DNA of 64,000 nucleotides from Acetispira formosa (nom. nud.) (GTDB lineage Bacteria; Desulfobacterota; Desulfarculia; Adiutricales; Adiutricaceae). The translations under genes and the position numbers were made by a program. Below are positions 25,782 through 34,703 of the stretch, piece after piece; within the stretch, counting starts at the first letter, position 1; the number at the start of each line of letters is the position of its first letter. The notes under the pieces were generated by a model. The model was not told where the DNA came from. It saw nothing but the letters and a program-made list of their open reading frames with translations, and made no database searches. Location of the stretch: assembly GCA_023525915.1 (NCBI GenBank), contig CP026657.1, forward strand, positions 3,744,001 to 3,808,000, written 5' to 3'.

Positions 25782-26678
25782 TTAAGCTTCAGTAAGCCAG
25801 GGGGTCATAAGGGTTTCAGCGCTTCCGGCCCACTCATTGCTGGCCCCGCTGTCGGAACGGTCATTGATCAGAATCTTGCGGGCCGCCCCTTCCAGGTTGG
25901 GGGGAACCACCAGAAGGTCAGGCAGAAGCCCTAAGGGAGTTCCGACATCGGAAACATAAGAGAGCATAGCCGCCCGCGCCCCGGCGTAGTTTTCCGGGGT
26001 CAAAGGTTGGCGGCTGGCCACGCACATCTGCCAGAAACCATAACCGGCGTTACAGCGGGCCGATACGCCATAGCGATATTCCTCACGCATGAACACCGCT
26101 TCATCAGTGGGCGCGTCCATGTTGGTGAATTCGTAATCACGGCGCACCTGCCAAATCAGCGGCTTCAACGGGCGGGAAGTACACATCAGATACCAAGCCG
26201 TACCGGTGCCGCCCATAAAGTTACTGACGGATTTTTCCCGGCCCGACAAGCCCACCGGATGATCAGGATCAAAAAAATACTGACCGTCATAACATGGGGA
26301 CGTGAAACCGTTCTTCAGAAGACTGAAAACAAGCTCATTTGGGTGATCACCGGCCGCCCGGCCGATCCCCTGAACCACCGGTTTGTATATGCCCAAACTG
26401 TCATCTTCGATATCGTCACGCTTGATGGCCACGGTCCCCTCATACTTTTTGTTTTTGAGGGTGTAGTCAGATGCATCAAGGTTTTGAATGACGCGGTCGC
26501 CCAGCCATTCGCTGATTTTGAAAGTCTGGCCCAGCCACGGGTAGGCGTTTTCCCTGGTGGCGCTGGGAATGACGGTGACAATTTTTTCATAATCGCGCGG
26601 CGCACCGGCAAAGGCGCTTTGATAATCAGCCTTGAAGCCGATAAACATGGCGTTCAAGGTGGATTGATTTGTAATCAT
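25782..26678 (-). CDS. Major head subunit (Mu gpT-like)
   Basis: 298 residues. TNQSTLNAMFIGFKADYQSA at the start, then TENAYPWLGQ-like segments (SATRENAYPWLGQTFKISEW) and DIEDDSLGIYKPVVQGIG, identify the Mu-type major capsid protein. It folds as the shell of the phage head. It follows a decoration-like protein and protease I, the normal order. Confidence 0.93.
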   Translation of the reverse strand: MITNQSTLNAMFIGFKADYQSAFAGAPRDYEKIVTVIPSATRENAYPWLGQTFKISEWLGDRVIQNLDASDYTLKNKKYEGTVAIKRDDIEDDSLGIYKPVVQGIGRAAGDHPNELVFSLLKNGFTSPCYDGQYFFDPDHPVGLSGREKSVSNFMGGTGTAWYLMCTSRPLKPLIWQVRRDYEFTNMDAPTDEAVFMREEYRYGVSARCNAGYGFWQMCVASRQPLTPENYAGARAAMLSYVSDVGTPLGLLPDLLVVPPNLEGAARKILINDRSDSGASNEWAGSAETLMTPWLTEA

Positions 26679-26702
26679 GATTTCTCCTTATGATGACGAT
26701 GA

Positions 26703-27101
26703 TCAGGCGGTGAGGTCGACCCAGGCCTGACCGTGCAAAATGTCGGTCAGTATCCCGGCGCGGCTCCGGCCGGAAGATTCAGCTGTAATCGTGTGATCAT
26801 CGGCCAGATAAACGGACAAGCCGATGTGTGCACGGGTGATGTCGGCGGCCGCGTCCAGCCCCACATTCAGGCGGGAGACGCTGACCGTAGCCGCGCCGTC
26901 TGTACCGCCTACGTTTTCGACTCTATGGTTGGCCACGCATGGGAACTTCAAATCCGCGCTCTCACTGGCGGGGACGGCAAAACCCGATGAATTGAGGCAG
27001 ACGACCGCACCGGCGAAAATGACCGCACCGGCGGCCAGCGGCAGAACAAAATCAGTGCCGCCCCTGCATTCGGTGTTACGGTCTTTGGTAAGCGGGGCCA
27101 T
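26703..27101 (-). CDS. Capsid decoration / cement-like protein
   Basis: 132 residues. A small beta-rich protein (FVLPLAAGAVIFAGAVVCLN, SVYLADDHTITAESSGR) between protease I and the major head protein. Capsid cement or decoration proteins usually sit here, and the alternating Ala/Gly/Val pattern fits. Its start overlaps the protease stop by one base. Assignment is by position and composition. Confidence 0.65.
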   Translation of the reverse strand: MAPLTKDRNTECRGGTDFVLPLAAGAVIFAGAVVCLNSSGFAVPASESADLKFPCVANHRVENVGGTDGAATVSVSRLNVGLDAAADITRAHIGLSVYLADDHTITAESSGRSRAGILTDILHGQAWVDLTA

Positions 27102-28153
27102 TAAACACCACCTTTCTTGCTTTTAAGGAAATCGGCCTCGCTCATGCCAAGCTGTCTGCAGACGGCCTTTTCCTCGCTGGTCAAGCCGCCGCCGCGCGTG
27201 GCGGCATTCATAGCCGATTGCCCCGGCGTGACGATACGCGGGGCCGATTTTACATAGTCGGCAAAGCCCCTGGGGTCGGTGGCCGCGTAGGTTTTCGCCC
27301 ATTCACGCATGCCGGGGCTGATGCGCCCGGCGTTGACGGCCGCGTTCACGGCTTTGTCCGCCTCCATGCCGCTCAAGCGGCGCTCCAGGCGGCCCACCAT
27401 TTTGCCCAACTCGATCATTTGGGCATTGGCGGCCTTGTTTGTGGCGGCCGGTTCGGCTGCCTCATCTTCGGCCGCGTTGACCAGATCGCTCACGGCATTC
27501 ATCAGGATGGCCTCGGCCTCCTCCAGATTTTCCGGCGGCGTTTCCGCCCCGTCCGAGTTGGCCCCTTTTTCGTCATCTTCGGAGTTGGCGCTTTCACCGC
27601 TCTCCTTCAGCTTGCGGATGGCCTCGTAAATTTCCTCCTGGGTCGTCGTATCAGGCAAACCCAAAAGCGCGGCCAGTTCCATTAAAAATCCGTCCATACC
27701 GGCTCCTTGCTTGTTAAGTGATTTCAGTTCCAGATTGGGCTTTCCGGTCAGGGCCGCCGAATCCAGCCTTGTCAATTCTCCCTTTGCGTCATATATAAAG
27801 ACGGGCGACATATAACGATATTCTTTAGCAACCACCATCCGGGCGGCTTTGGCCGTCCACTCCACCCGGCCCCAGATACCATCCGGCCGTTCCTCAAGTT
27901 CCTTTATCCAGGCCGCCGCCAGAGCGGGCTGGCCGTTTTGGGCCGTGAATTCTGATTGGTGATCGTAATCAATAATGATGTCGGCCCCGGCCTGATAGTC
28001 CGCAGTGGCCTTAATAAAGGCGGCGGCGTTGACCAGCGTCCAGGGGCCGCGCCCGTCACGGCCGGAAAACGTGCCGGCCGGAATCAGGTGGACCCATTCC
28101 GGGGCCGTGTCTCCCTGGCTGTTGATCGCTATGTAAAAGTCGTGGCTCTTCAT
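27101..28153 (-). CDS. Head maturation protease and scaffold (Mu gpI-like)
   Basis: 350 residues. FYIAINSQGDTAPEWVHLIP, then DIIIDYDHQSEF with the DYDHQ signature, and EYRYMSPVFIYDAKGELTRL define the phage I protease. The C-terminal half (about 190-350) is Glu/Ala-rich and helical, acting as the internal scaffold, and ends with the ATRGGGLTSEEKAVCRQLGM segment. It processes head proteins during assembly. A non-coding gap of about 400 bases precedes it, so it may start its own transcript. Confidence 0.88.
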   Translation of the reverse strand: MKSHDFYIAINSQGDTAPEWVHLIPAGTFSGRDGRGPWTLVNAAAFIKATADYQAGADIIIDYDHQSEFTAQNGQPALAAAWIKELEERPDGIWGRVEWTAKAARMVVAKEYRYMSPVFIYDAKGELTRLDSAALTGKPNLELKSLNKQGAGMDGFLMELAALLGLPDTTTQEEIYEAIRKLKESGESANSEDDEKGANSDGAETPPENLEEAEAILMNAVSDLVNAAEDEAAEPAATNKAANAQMIELGKMVGRLERRLSGMEADKAVNAAVNAGRISPGMREWAKTYAATDPRGFADYVKSAPRIVTPGQSAMNAATRGGGLTSEEKAVCRQLGMSEADFLKSKKGGV

Positions 28154-28531
28154 ATGGGCAGATTAGCAAAGCGCCCTGAATCGAATAAGACAGGCAAACG
28201 ATACCCTGGAGTGACATATATATAATGTAGGGAGTGAAGAAATGCGGAGAATGAAAAGTAAGCTTCAAATCATAACATCAAGATCGCCGCAGAGGCGTTT
28301 AAACCCCGTTTAAATTTGACGATCACAAATAACCCTATAGGCAACTATGGCTTTTCTTGTGAAATCGCTTAAAATGGATTTTAGAGCAACCCGGCGGTTG
28401 CGGATATGAAACAGGTGCGTTATAATAAAAACGTGAGTCGACCTGACGACCGGAAATACGCTCACCGGGACATCGGCAAATCTTTTTGCACTTGGCATGG
28501 GGACTGGCGACCTCCAGGCCGACTCGGATTT
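28154..28531 (-). other. Non-coding gap inside the head operon
   Basis: About 380 bases between gpF and gpI with no convincing gene. Upstream of gpI it contains an AT-rich block, ACATATATATAATGT (around 28216), that could include a minus-strand -10 element. A TTATAAT on the plus strand lies near 28420. A structured RNA or internal promoter is possible; neither can be shown. Confidence 0.35.
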
Positions 28532-28555
28532 AAGGCCGTCCATTCGGGCGGCCTT
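28532..28555 (-). terminator. Hairpin after the gpF gene
   Basis: AAGGCCG and CGGCCTT pair over a 10-base loop directly past the gpF stop. The T-run is short on the minus strand and better on the plus strand. It is probably a weak terminator separating head-operon segments. Confidence 0.5.
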
Positions 28556-29860
28556 TTATATTGAACCGGATATAACTTCATAATGGGAGCCTTTCAGATT
28601 ATTCTCACTAACCCTGGTGGCCGTTTTAATGCTGGTCAGGCTGGTGATTTCTTTTTTGCCCATCCCCTCTTCGCGCTGGCTCCACTTATAATCCAACTCC
28701 ACAACCACTTTTGACTTTCGGTCATCGCCCGTTGAATCGAATACATAAAGGATGGCCCCGTGCCTATCCCGTAAAATAGCTTTGGGTGAGGCCAGGATGT
28801 TGGGCAGGTTGAGAACATCATTTTTACTTATGGCCGTCCCCTTGGCCGCCTTGGCATCACGCATCATGTGGGCCAGTTGTTTATCGGCCAGGGTGATGGC
28901 CCCGCTTTGCGGGGCGGCTCCGTGCGCTTCAAGCCACTGAAGCACTTCCGGCCGCAAGGCTCCGACAACCGTTTTGCGCCCCCGCGCATGTGCGCCGCTT
29001 TCGATGTCCTCATACATGGCCCGCAAATCAGGGGCCAGGGCCTTGGCCACAAAGTCGGCGCTGGCCGCCGTAGCCGCGCTCGCCAGTTGCGGATTCATGT
29101 TGCCAAGGTTGCGGCCCAGGGCGCGGGCGCTCTGAACTTCCACGCCGATGATTCCGGCGTTGTTGGCAAAGGCCGGGTCCAGCCCTTTAGGCACGGCCAG
29201 GATTTCCCCTGTCCGCTCGTTACGGAAAACTGTTTTTCCAAAATCGGGAACGACCGTGCTGACCTTCCAGCCGTAGCGGTCCAGATCAGCCTGGGAAAGT
29301 TGCATAACGTAGCACCGGCAATGCCAGCCGTTGGGCGGATAGTGGTCTTTCCAGAACGGGTGATCGACCGGCAAGATCAGGCCGTGCCATTGTTTATGTT
29401 CCTCTCGCGTCCGGGCATCGACAATACAGCAATAGCGAAGAAAGGGCCTTTCCCGCTTCAAAGCTTGTATCTGTGTCCACTTCCCGGCGGCTTGGGCGGT
29501 GCGGAGATTGGTTTCATAGATGGTCTTCAGGCGGCGGGCGCTTCCTAGCTGAACGTCCACCACCTCACCGGTGGCCGGGTCCACAACCTCTTTCCGGCCC
29601 CACCATCCTTTTTGCATCAAAGTGGGGGACAGTTCCGCCACGAACTGTTTATAAGTCAACTTGCCCTCCTGGGCTTTCAGCACCGACTTATAAATATCGT
29701 CCAGGATATCGAATCCGGCCGACTTGGCCACGGTAAAGGCGGCGGCGTGGTCACTGGCCCACATGTCCCGCCAGTCGAACGATTCCTTTAAATTGTAGCC
29801 TTTGGCCTTGATCAGCTTGATGGCTTCCAGGGGCGGCAGTCCGAACGGCTTCACCGGCAT
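28556..29860 (-). CDS. Head morphogenesis protein (Mu gpF/SPP1 gp7-like) with C-terminal nuclease-type domain
   Basis: 434 residues. The N-terminal 260 form the phage head morphogenesis domain, with NLRTAQAAGKWTQIQALKRE, HGLILPVDHPFWKDHYPPNG and WHCRCYV. From about 290 to the end (KTVVGALRPEVLQWLEAHG, DKQLAHMMRDAKAAKG, ILASPKAILRDRHGAILYVF) it resembles the phage Barnase-EndoU-colicin-RelE-like (PBECR) RNase group found fused to gp7-type proteins. The first part is needed for portal or head assembly. The second may be a nuclease delivered with the virion, which is inference. Confidence 0.85.
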   Translation of the reverse strand: MPVKPFGLPPLEAIKLIKAKGYNLKESFDWRDMWASDHAAAFTVAKSAGFDILDDIYKSVLKAQEGKLTYKQFVAELSPTLMQKGWWGRKEVVDPATGEVVDVQLGSARRLKTIYETNLRTAQAAGKWTQIQALKRERPFLRYCCIVDARTREEHKQWHGLILPVDHPFWKDHYPPNGWHCRCYVMQLSQADLDRYGWKVSTVVPDFGKTVFRNERTGEILAVPKGLDPAFANNAGIIGVEVQSARALGRNLGNMNPQLASAATAASADFVAKALAPDLRAMYEDIESGAHARGRKTVVGALRPEVLQWLEAHGAAPQSGAITLADKQLAHMMRDAKAAKGTAISKNDVLNLPNILASPKAILRDRHGAILYVFDSTGDDRKSKVVVELDYKWSQREEGMGKKEITSLTSIKTATRVSENNLKGSHYEVISGSI

Positions 29861-29861
29861 G

Positions 29862-31385
29862 TTATTTCAACCCCGCCCCTTCCAGGGTGGCCATGAACAT
29901 CTGCCCGGCCAAGTCTTCGCCCAGGGCGGCCATGTCCAGGCCCCCGCTTTCCATCAGTTTTAAAAGGCCGCTCTGGAAGTCCTCAAAGTTTTTGCACTCC
30001 GCCGCCAGGGCGAAGACCGTCTCCAGGGCCGGGCCGGTCAACGGCCGCCAGTCGTCCGCGCGCGCGTCCGCGCGGGCCTCCGCCCAGGTGTCGGCCCGGT
30101 TCATGGCCCGGTTAAAGTCTGATTCAAAGCCGCCGCCCATTGGCATGGCCGCCGGGGCGGTCAAAAGCTCGGCCCCTTCAGCCGGTTCCGGGAGGCCCAA
30201 CTTGTCACGGATAACTGAAGCCTCCACCTTCAGGCCCATAGGAACTAAAGTAGTGACGTGCTGAACCAGGGCGGTCAAATCCTCCCGCTTTTCACGGGCG
30301 ATTTTCAGGCGGGGGTAAAGTTTGCGGGAACCAAGATTCAGATCCACCAAAGGGCGAACTATGTCACGGTTGAGGGTGGCCGTAAGTTGCACGGCATCGC
30401 TCACCTCTATATCGTCCCGCACTTCCCGGTGCGCGTCACTGGTGCCTACATATTGTCCGGTGTCCGTGGTGCCGGTCTGGCCCAGGACCAGCTTGGATAT
30501 CTGCCGGTCGATATATTCAACGAACACCAAAAAGCTATTGGTGCCCTCGCCGGAAGCCTGACCGCCTAGAAATTCGATCATCATGCTTTGGGGAATAATG
30601 GCCGCCGCGTCACTGGCGATATTGCGGACAGCCCGCAAAAGGGTCTGCTTATCCGATTCGGTGGCCCCTTCGCCATATTTGCCCAGGCGGAGCGGAAGGC
30701 CGAACACTTCCAGGAAACGCACCCAACTTTTGATGTCATAGTTTTTGAATAGATAAAACCAGGCCGCCGGGCGGGCCAGACCGCCGCGTATGGCCAAGCC
30801 GGATTTTGAATTGCTTTTGTGGGTGATATATTTATAGGCATCCAGGGGGCGCGGGCCGTTCTCGGTTTTCAAAAGAAGGTCTTGCCCCAGGCGGTCGAAC
30901 TCAAAGAAACGGGGGTCACGCCACACCAGCCGTTCGGGATACCATAAGCTATCCCCCGTGGTCCAGACGATTTCGGTTACGCTGTAGCCCTTGCCCACGG
31001 CATCCAGAATATGAAAGATTTCTTCCCGCAACTCATCCCGGTTCAGGACCAGATCACGCACCAGATCAGCGGCCTCAAGGTCTTCCGGCTTGTCCGTGGC
31101 CGCTTCCACTGTGATTTCCAGACCGGCCACGGCCCGCTTGCGTGTGGCCAGGACTGATGCGTAATGAGGGTCTTTTTCCTCCATTTCCTCGGCCAGTTCC
31201 AGGTAGGCGGTTGTGTCTCCCTGTTCGGCTTCCAGAAGAATCCGGGCCAGCTTGGCCGGGGTCAGGCCCTGGGCCGGATGATCGGAAAAAGCCTGACGCA
31301 CCCCGGTCAGGGTCGGCCCGGCCTTTTCCTCCCGCAAGGCTTCCATATCCACATAACGCCCATAGGCATCAAACAGCACCACCAT
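29862..31385 (-). CDS. Portal protein (DUF935, Mu gp29-like)
   Basis: About 507 residues from the ATG at 31385 (GAGG upstream). ARILLEAEQGDTTAYLELAE EMEEKDPHYASVLATRKRAV and WFYLFKNYDIKSWVRFLEVF are core DUF935 signatures. It forms the dodecameric portal ring through which DNA is packaged. It overlaps neither neighbour but lies within 10 bases of both, in the standard terminase-portal-F order. Confidence 0.92.
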   Translation of the reverse strand: MVVLFDAYGRYVDMEALREEKAGPTLTGVRQAFSDHPAQGLTPAKLARILLEAEQGDTTAYLELAEEMEEKDPHYASVLATRKRAVAGLEITVEAATDKPEDLEAADLVRDLVLNRDELREEIFHILDAVGKGYSVTEIVWTTGDSLWYPERLVWRDPRFFEFDRLGQDLLLKTENGPRPLDAYKYITHKSNSKSGLAIRGGLARPAAWFYLFKNYDIKSWVRFLEVFGLPLRLGKYGEGATESDKQTLLRAVRNIASDAAAIIPQSMMIEFLGGQASGEGTNSFLVFVEYIDRQISKLVLGQTGTTDTGQYVGTSDAHREVRDDIEVSDAVQLTATLNRDIVRPLVDLNLGSRKLYPRLKIAREKREDLTALVQHVTTLVPMGLKVEASVIRDKLGLPEPAEGAELLTAPAAMPMGGGFESDFNRAMNRADTWAEARADARADDWRPLTGPALETVFALAAECKNFEDFQSGLLKLMESGGLDMAALGEDLAGQMFMATLEGAGLK

Positions 31386-31393
31386 GCTACACC

Positions 31394-32761
31394 TCAATAA
31401 CAGCCGGGCAGAAACAGGCCCCGGCCTTCATCATATTCATAATCATGGCCATAGGCCGGTTCATAATCATATTCCTCACAGCCGCCCATCGATGCGGCCA
31501 GGGCCAGGGACGCGGCCCAGAAGCGGTCGGCGTGATCACCGGTGTGGTCATCCACCACGATACGCGGAGCGCCGGTGGGGCCAAATATTCTTTTCGGCTT
31601 GTGAAAGTCGGCCCTTTGAGCATTGTCGCCTTCAGGCGCACGGAAAAGCCGGTCCTCAAAACACTTGCGGGAGGCCGTGGCAATATCCAGACGGCGGGAA
31701 GAACTGAAAAGCACCCCCTCAACCCGGCCCGAACCATAGCGCCTTTTAGCGTCTTCCACTGGCTTTTCGCCCATGCCGGTTTGGTCCATCGCCAGACGCA
31801 CGACTTTGTATTTGCCCATCAGTTCGTCAAGGGCCGCGTCCTGTTCCGCAAAGGTGGCGTTCTGAAGGATCACCACTTCCCGCGTCCAGCGAACGTCCCC
31901 CACCATTTCAATCACCCAGGCCACCCACAAATCGCGCCGCCGCCCGATGTCGTTACCGATGTAGCACAAGCCGCCCCGGTATTTATCCGGCCGCCCGGCC
32001 TCACCATGCTCGGCGGCCATGATCAGATCATAGGCCAGCCACGAACCGGCATCGTCCAGAAATTTTAGTAAAAATTCCTGCCGCCATAGATCATCGTCCC
32101 CCGCGCCCTCCCGCAGTTCGTCAATATCACGGTCAAGGCCAAGCTCTACCGCCTTATGGATATCGACTTCATGCTTAGACCAGCGGTTGCCCAGGCTGGT
32201 CCACAAGTCGTAGAATTTATTTTTCTTGCCGTTGGGCGTGGAAGTGACGCGAAGTTTCAGGCCCGGCTTACTGATGACCGGAAACAAGGCCCGCCAGATC
32301 GCGCGGGAATCCTGATGAAATGCGAACTCATCCAAAAAGGTATTGGCCGAAAAACCACGGGCCGTATCCGGGTTGGCCGGTAGGGCCGTGATGCGGGAGC
32401 CGCCGGGAAACTCCACTTCCAGGGCCTTATAGCTGATATCATCAGCGCCCAGGAAAGTGTCTTTATAAAATTTAGGGGCCGAACGCCCCTTTAACATGTC
32501 TTTATAAATGATGTAAAAGGCTTTGCAGAAAGGCTTGATCGCCTCATCCATCGCTTCCTTGGCCTGACGTTCGCCCCTGGAGAGAATCACCCACCGGGCG
32601 CGGCGGTTTTCGATTTCCGCCATGATGCAATCATCGACTATCTCCGCGCAGGTGGTGAAAGTCTTGCCGGTCTGGCGAGCGAACATGCCGATTTTGAAGC
32701 GGCTTTTATCCTTCAGCCACGCCTTTTGATAAGTATGAAAATTGATCAGCGGCTTACTCAT
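31394..32761 (-). CDS. Terminase large subunit (Mu gp28-like)
   Basis: About 455 residues from the ATG at 32761. FKIGMFARQTGKTFTTCAEI is the ATPase Walker A region, and NTFLDEFAFHQDSRAIW holds Walker B. GGLCYIGNDIGRRRDLWVAW and HTGDHADRFWAASLALAA carry the acidic residues of the RNase H-like nuclease. It pumps DNA into the head and cuts it. Its start overlaps the end of the DUF3486 gene. Confidence 0.93.
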   Translation of the reverse strand: MSKPLINFHTYQKAWLKDKSRFKIGMFARQTGKTFTTCAEIVDDCIMAEIENRRARWVILSRGERQAKEAMDEAIKPFCKAFYIIYKDMLKGRSAPKFYKDTFLGADDISYKALEVEFPGGSRITALPANPDTARGFSANTFLDEFAFHQDSRAIWRALFPVISKPGLKLRVTSTPNGKKNKFYDLWTSLGNRWSKHEVDIHKAVELGLDRDIDELREGAGDDDLWRQEFLLKFLDDAGSWLAYDLIMAAEHGEAGRPDKYRGGLCYIGNDIGRRRDLWVAWVIEMVGDVRWTREVVILQNATFAEQDAALDELMGKYKVVRLAMDQTGMGEKPVEDAKRRYGSGRVEGVLFSSSRRLDIATASRKCFEDRLFRAPEGDNAQRADFHKPKRIFGPTGAPRIVVDDHTGDHADRFWAASLALAASMGGCEEYDYEPAYGHDYEYDEGRGLFLPGCY

Positions 32762-33302
32762 CGCCAAACCCCAAAGCCCGCCGGGCCTCCCGCGCCGCCT
32801 CGGCCGACATCCCGCCCTCACGCGCCGCCGCCGTGAGCTTGTCTTTCATTTCCGCCTCTACCCGCTTCTTTTCCTCGGCCCGGATTTCCATGATCCGCCG
32901 CGCGTCCATCTGCTTCGAGCTTGAAAGGTCTTTCAGTGACCGGGCCAGTTGCATGACTTCTTTTGCTTCCAGCTTCTCGTCATCACCGTTGGCCATGTTC
33001 ATGCTGGTTTTAAAGACCAGGGTATGGACAAGCTCGATCAGCATCTGCCCCATATCATCGCCAGGGACAGAGCCAAGCTCACGGGCGAAGGCGGCGGCCA
33101 CTTCCCGGCTTTCCCGCATTTTGGCGGCCACTTCCTCAAACTTCTGCCTATAACGCCCCAGGGCCGAACGGCTGATGTTGTGGCCCTGTTCCTCCAAATA
33201 GTCGATCAGGGTATCCAGGGTAAAGCGGCCTTCGGCCAGCCGCTTGTCCAGGTCGGCTCGCACTTCCGGCGGCAATGTCTCTATGGATGAAAGGCGGGCC
33301 AT
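32754..33302 (-). CDS. DUF3486 protein, probable small terminase (Mu gp27-like)
   Basis: 182 residues. MARLSSIETLPPEVRADLDK and FTLDTLIDYLEEQGHNISRS ALGRYR form the N-terminal HTH of DUF3486. A long helical region and an Ala/Arg-rich tail (EAAREARRALGFGDE) follow. In Mu relatives this gene precedes the large terminase, and its product is taken as the small terminase that selects phage DNA. Confidence 0.88.
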   Translation of the reverse strand: MARLSSIETLPPEVRADLDKRLAEGRFTLDTLIDYLEEQGHNISRSALGRYRQKFEEVAAKMRESREVAAAFARELGSVPGDDMGQMLIELVHTLVFKTSMNMANGDDEKLEAKEVMQLARSLKDLSSSKQMDARRIMEIRAEEKKRVEAEMKDKLTAAAREGGMSAEAAREARRALGFGDE

Positions 33303-33303
33303 G

Positions 33304-33618
33304 TCAATAATCCAGACCCGGCTCCGGCTGTTTCACGCCCGGAACAACCGCCCGGCCCTTGGCCACGTCCCGGCCCCGGCTGGTGATGCGGAAAACCGAC
33401 ATATTAGGCAGAGGGTTTTTTTGAGTGGTGATAAGCCCCTGCTCCGAGAGCCAAGCGGCATCGGTTGCCACTTGATCGCCGGAAACGCTGTGGCCGGTGG
33501 CCGCCAGGGCCTCCTTCATCACATAGTTGTTGCTGGAATAGTCTCCCTCCTGGGAAAGAAGACACAGAAAGACCAGCCGCCGGTCTTCCGTTACCAGCCT
33601 TTTCAATTTCGCGTCCAT
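33304..33618 (-). CDS. Mu gp26-like winged-helix protein
   Basis: 104 residues. DRRLVFLCLLSQEGDYSSNN and LITTQKNPLPNMSVFRITSR GRDVAKGR follow the pattern of the small ArsR-like winged-helix protein located before gp27 in Mu-like phages. A packaging or regulatory role is assumed from position only. It overlaps the DUF2730 stop by one base. Confidence 0.78.
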   Translation of the reverse strand: MDAKLKRLVTEDRRLVFLCLLSQEGDYSSNNYVMKEALAATGHSVSGDQVATDAAWLSEQGLITTQKNPLPNMSVFRITSRGRDVAKGRAVVPGVKQPEPGLDY

Positions 33619-33983
33619 CAGTCTTCCTCCATACGCGCCCGCATGATCAGGTGCAAATTGCGCTCTATGCCCTTCTGGCTGGCTCCAACGGCCGATACGG
33701 CCGCCTCTAGGCGGAGAATGTCTTCCTTGGTCGGCATGGCCTCCATGCGGCTGGAAATAACGGCCACTTCTTTTTCCAGTTTTCCGAACCGTTCCGTTGA
33801 TTCCAGCTTCAGGGCGGCCACTTTGTTTTCAACCTCGCCCACCCGCGCCCCCAGGGCGGACTTGGTGGCCGTCAAGTCGGCGTGGCTGGCAAACTGTTTC
33901 TTGGCCGACCACGCGGCGATAGTGGTTATGATGCTCCCCATCACCACTATGACCGGCCAGAATTTCATTACTGATTCAATCAT
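33618..33983 (-). CDS. DUF2730 protein (Mu gp25-like)
   Basis: 121 residues with one N-terminal membrane helix (FWPVIVVMGSIITTIAAWS) and a long coiled coil (GEVENKVAALKLESTERFGK LEKEVAVISSRMEAM). This is the DUF2730 layout, conserved upstream of the terminase genes. It overlaps the Rz1-like gene by 8 bases. The role is unknown; an inner-membrane coiled coil fits a late lysis or assembly function. Confidence 0.82.
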   Translation of the reverse strand: MIESVMKFWPVIVVMGSIITTIAAWSAKKQFASHADLTATKSALGARVGEVENKVAALKLESTERFGKLEKEVAVISSRMEAMPTKEDILRLEAAVSAVGASQKGIERNLHLIMRARMEED

Positions 33984-34242
33984 GGTTCTCTATCCGTTCC
34001 CGCCACTGGCGTAATGACAAAAGTTGATAATTGGCCAGGGCCAGGGCGGCCCTCAGCTCCGATATCCACACCGCCAGATCAGCGTTGGTCCGCCCGCGCG
34101 GGCGCGGTTCCTCCACGGCCTGAAGATAGGCTATCGGCGGACTCATCGGCCGCACCGTCGGGCAGGGCCGTGAGCAAGCACTCAAACACATCATCAGGAC
34201 ACACAGCATCAGCCCAAGCACGAGCCTCAGAATTTTTCTCAT
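33976..34242 (-). CDS. Outer-membrane spanin lipoprotein (Rz1-like), nested in Rz
   Basis: About 88 residues from the ATG at 34242 (GGAGGG upstream). MRKILRLVLGLMLCVLMMCL SAC is a lipoprotein signal with the lipidated Cys in LSAC. A proline-containing linker and a short helical tail follow. The first 164 bases lie inside the Rz-like gene in another frame, as in lambda and many other phages. It should join with the inner spanin to fuse inner and outer membranes at lysis, which requires a Gram-negative envelope. Confidence 0.82.
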   Translation of the reverse strand: MRKILRLVLGLMLCVLMMCLSACSRPCPTVRPMSPPIAYLQAVEEPRPRGRTNADLAVWISELRAALALANYQLLSLRQWRERIENHD

Positions 34243-34477
34243 AAACACCCTCCAACTGGTTTGACATATGATCACCGGCCGTTTTAAGTTGCCGGATGTA
34301 TTTATCCCTGGCAACACCGGCCTCTCTTTCTTCTTCAAGTTCGATTTGCAGAGAACGAATCTCCAGGCCCGAATCAGTCAGGCGGGCCGCCAAATCATCG
34401 TTCTCGCTCTGAAGGTGACAGACATAGAGAAAAGCGCCGAAAAAACCGGCCGCTATTATCCAGTTAAAATTACTCAT
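34079..34477 (-). CDS. Inner-membrane spanin (Rz-like)
   Basis: About 132 residues from the ATG at 34477. FNWIIAAGFFGAFLYVCHLQ is a single N-terminal membrane helix. A long coiled coil follows (LEIRSLQIELEEEREAGVAR DKYIRQLK). Its 3' part overlaps the Rz1-like lipoprotein gene. It lies directly after the holin-like gene in the lysis cassette. Confidence 0.8.
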   Translation of the reverse strand: MSNFNWIIAAGFFGAFLYVCHLQSENDDLAARLTDSGLEIRSLQIELEEEREAGVARDKYIRQLKTAGDHMSNQLEGVYEKNSEARAWADAVCPDDVFECLLTALPDGAADESADSLSSGRGGTAPARADQR

Positions 34478-34703
34478 GGGCCACCGCATCCCCGGATGTT
34501 TCGATAGTGGCGCTGGCCCCACCGGCATTGACAGAAAATTTATAGCCCCGGAACCGGGAATCCACCCGGTTGTAAACCGCCCCGGACAGAATCACAACAA
34601 AAGCCAGAAGGTTGTTAAGCTCCTGAAAAATGCCCAGGGGGAGCATGGCCAGACCGCCAGCGATGACGACGAGAATAATAATCTTGCTGGTCTGGCTTCT
34701 CAT
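34470..34703 (-). CDS. Holin-like small membrane protein
   Basis: About 77 residues from the ATG at 34703. It has two hydrophobic stretches (IIILVVIAGGLAMLPLGIF and LLAFVVILSGAVYN) separated by a short turn, then a polar tail. Size, topology and position between endolysin and spanins suggest a holin or pinholin that times lysis. No specific holin family was recognised. Confidence 0.65.
   Translation of the reverse strand: MRSQTSKIIILVVIAGGLAMLPLGIFQELNNLLAFVVILSGAVYNRVDSRFRGYKFSVNAGGASATIETSGDAVAHE

Noticed and set aside
28310..28543. 77-codon minus-strand frame in the gap before gpI
   Set aside because: No ribosome site, starts inside the terminator hairpin and has no recognisable sequence.
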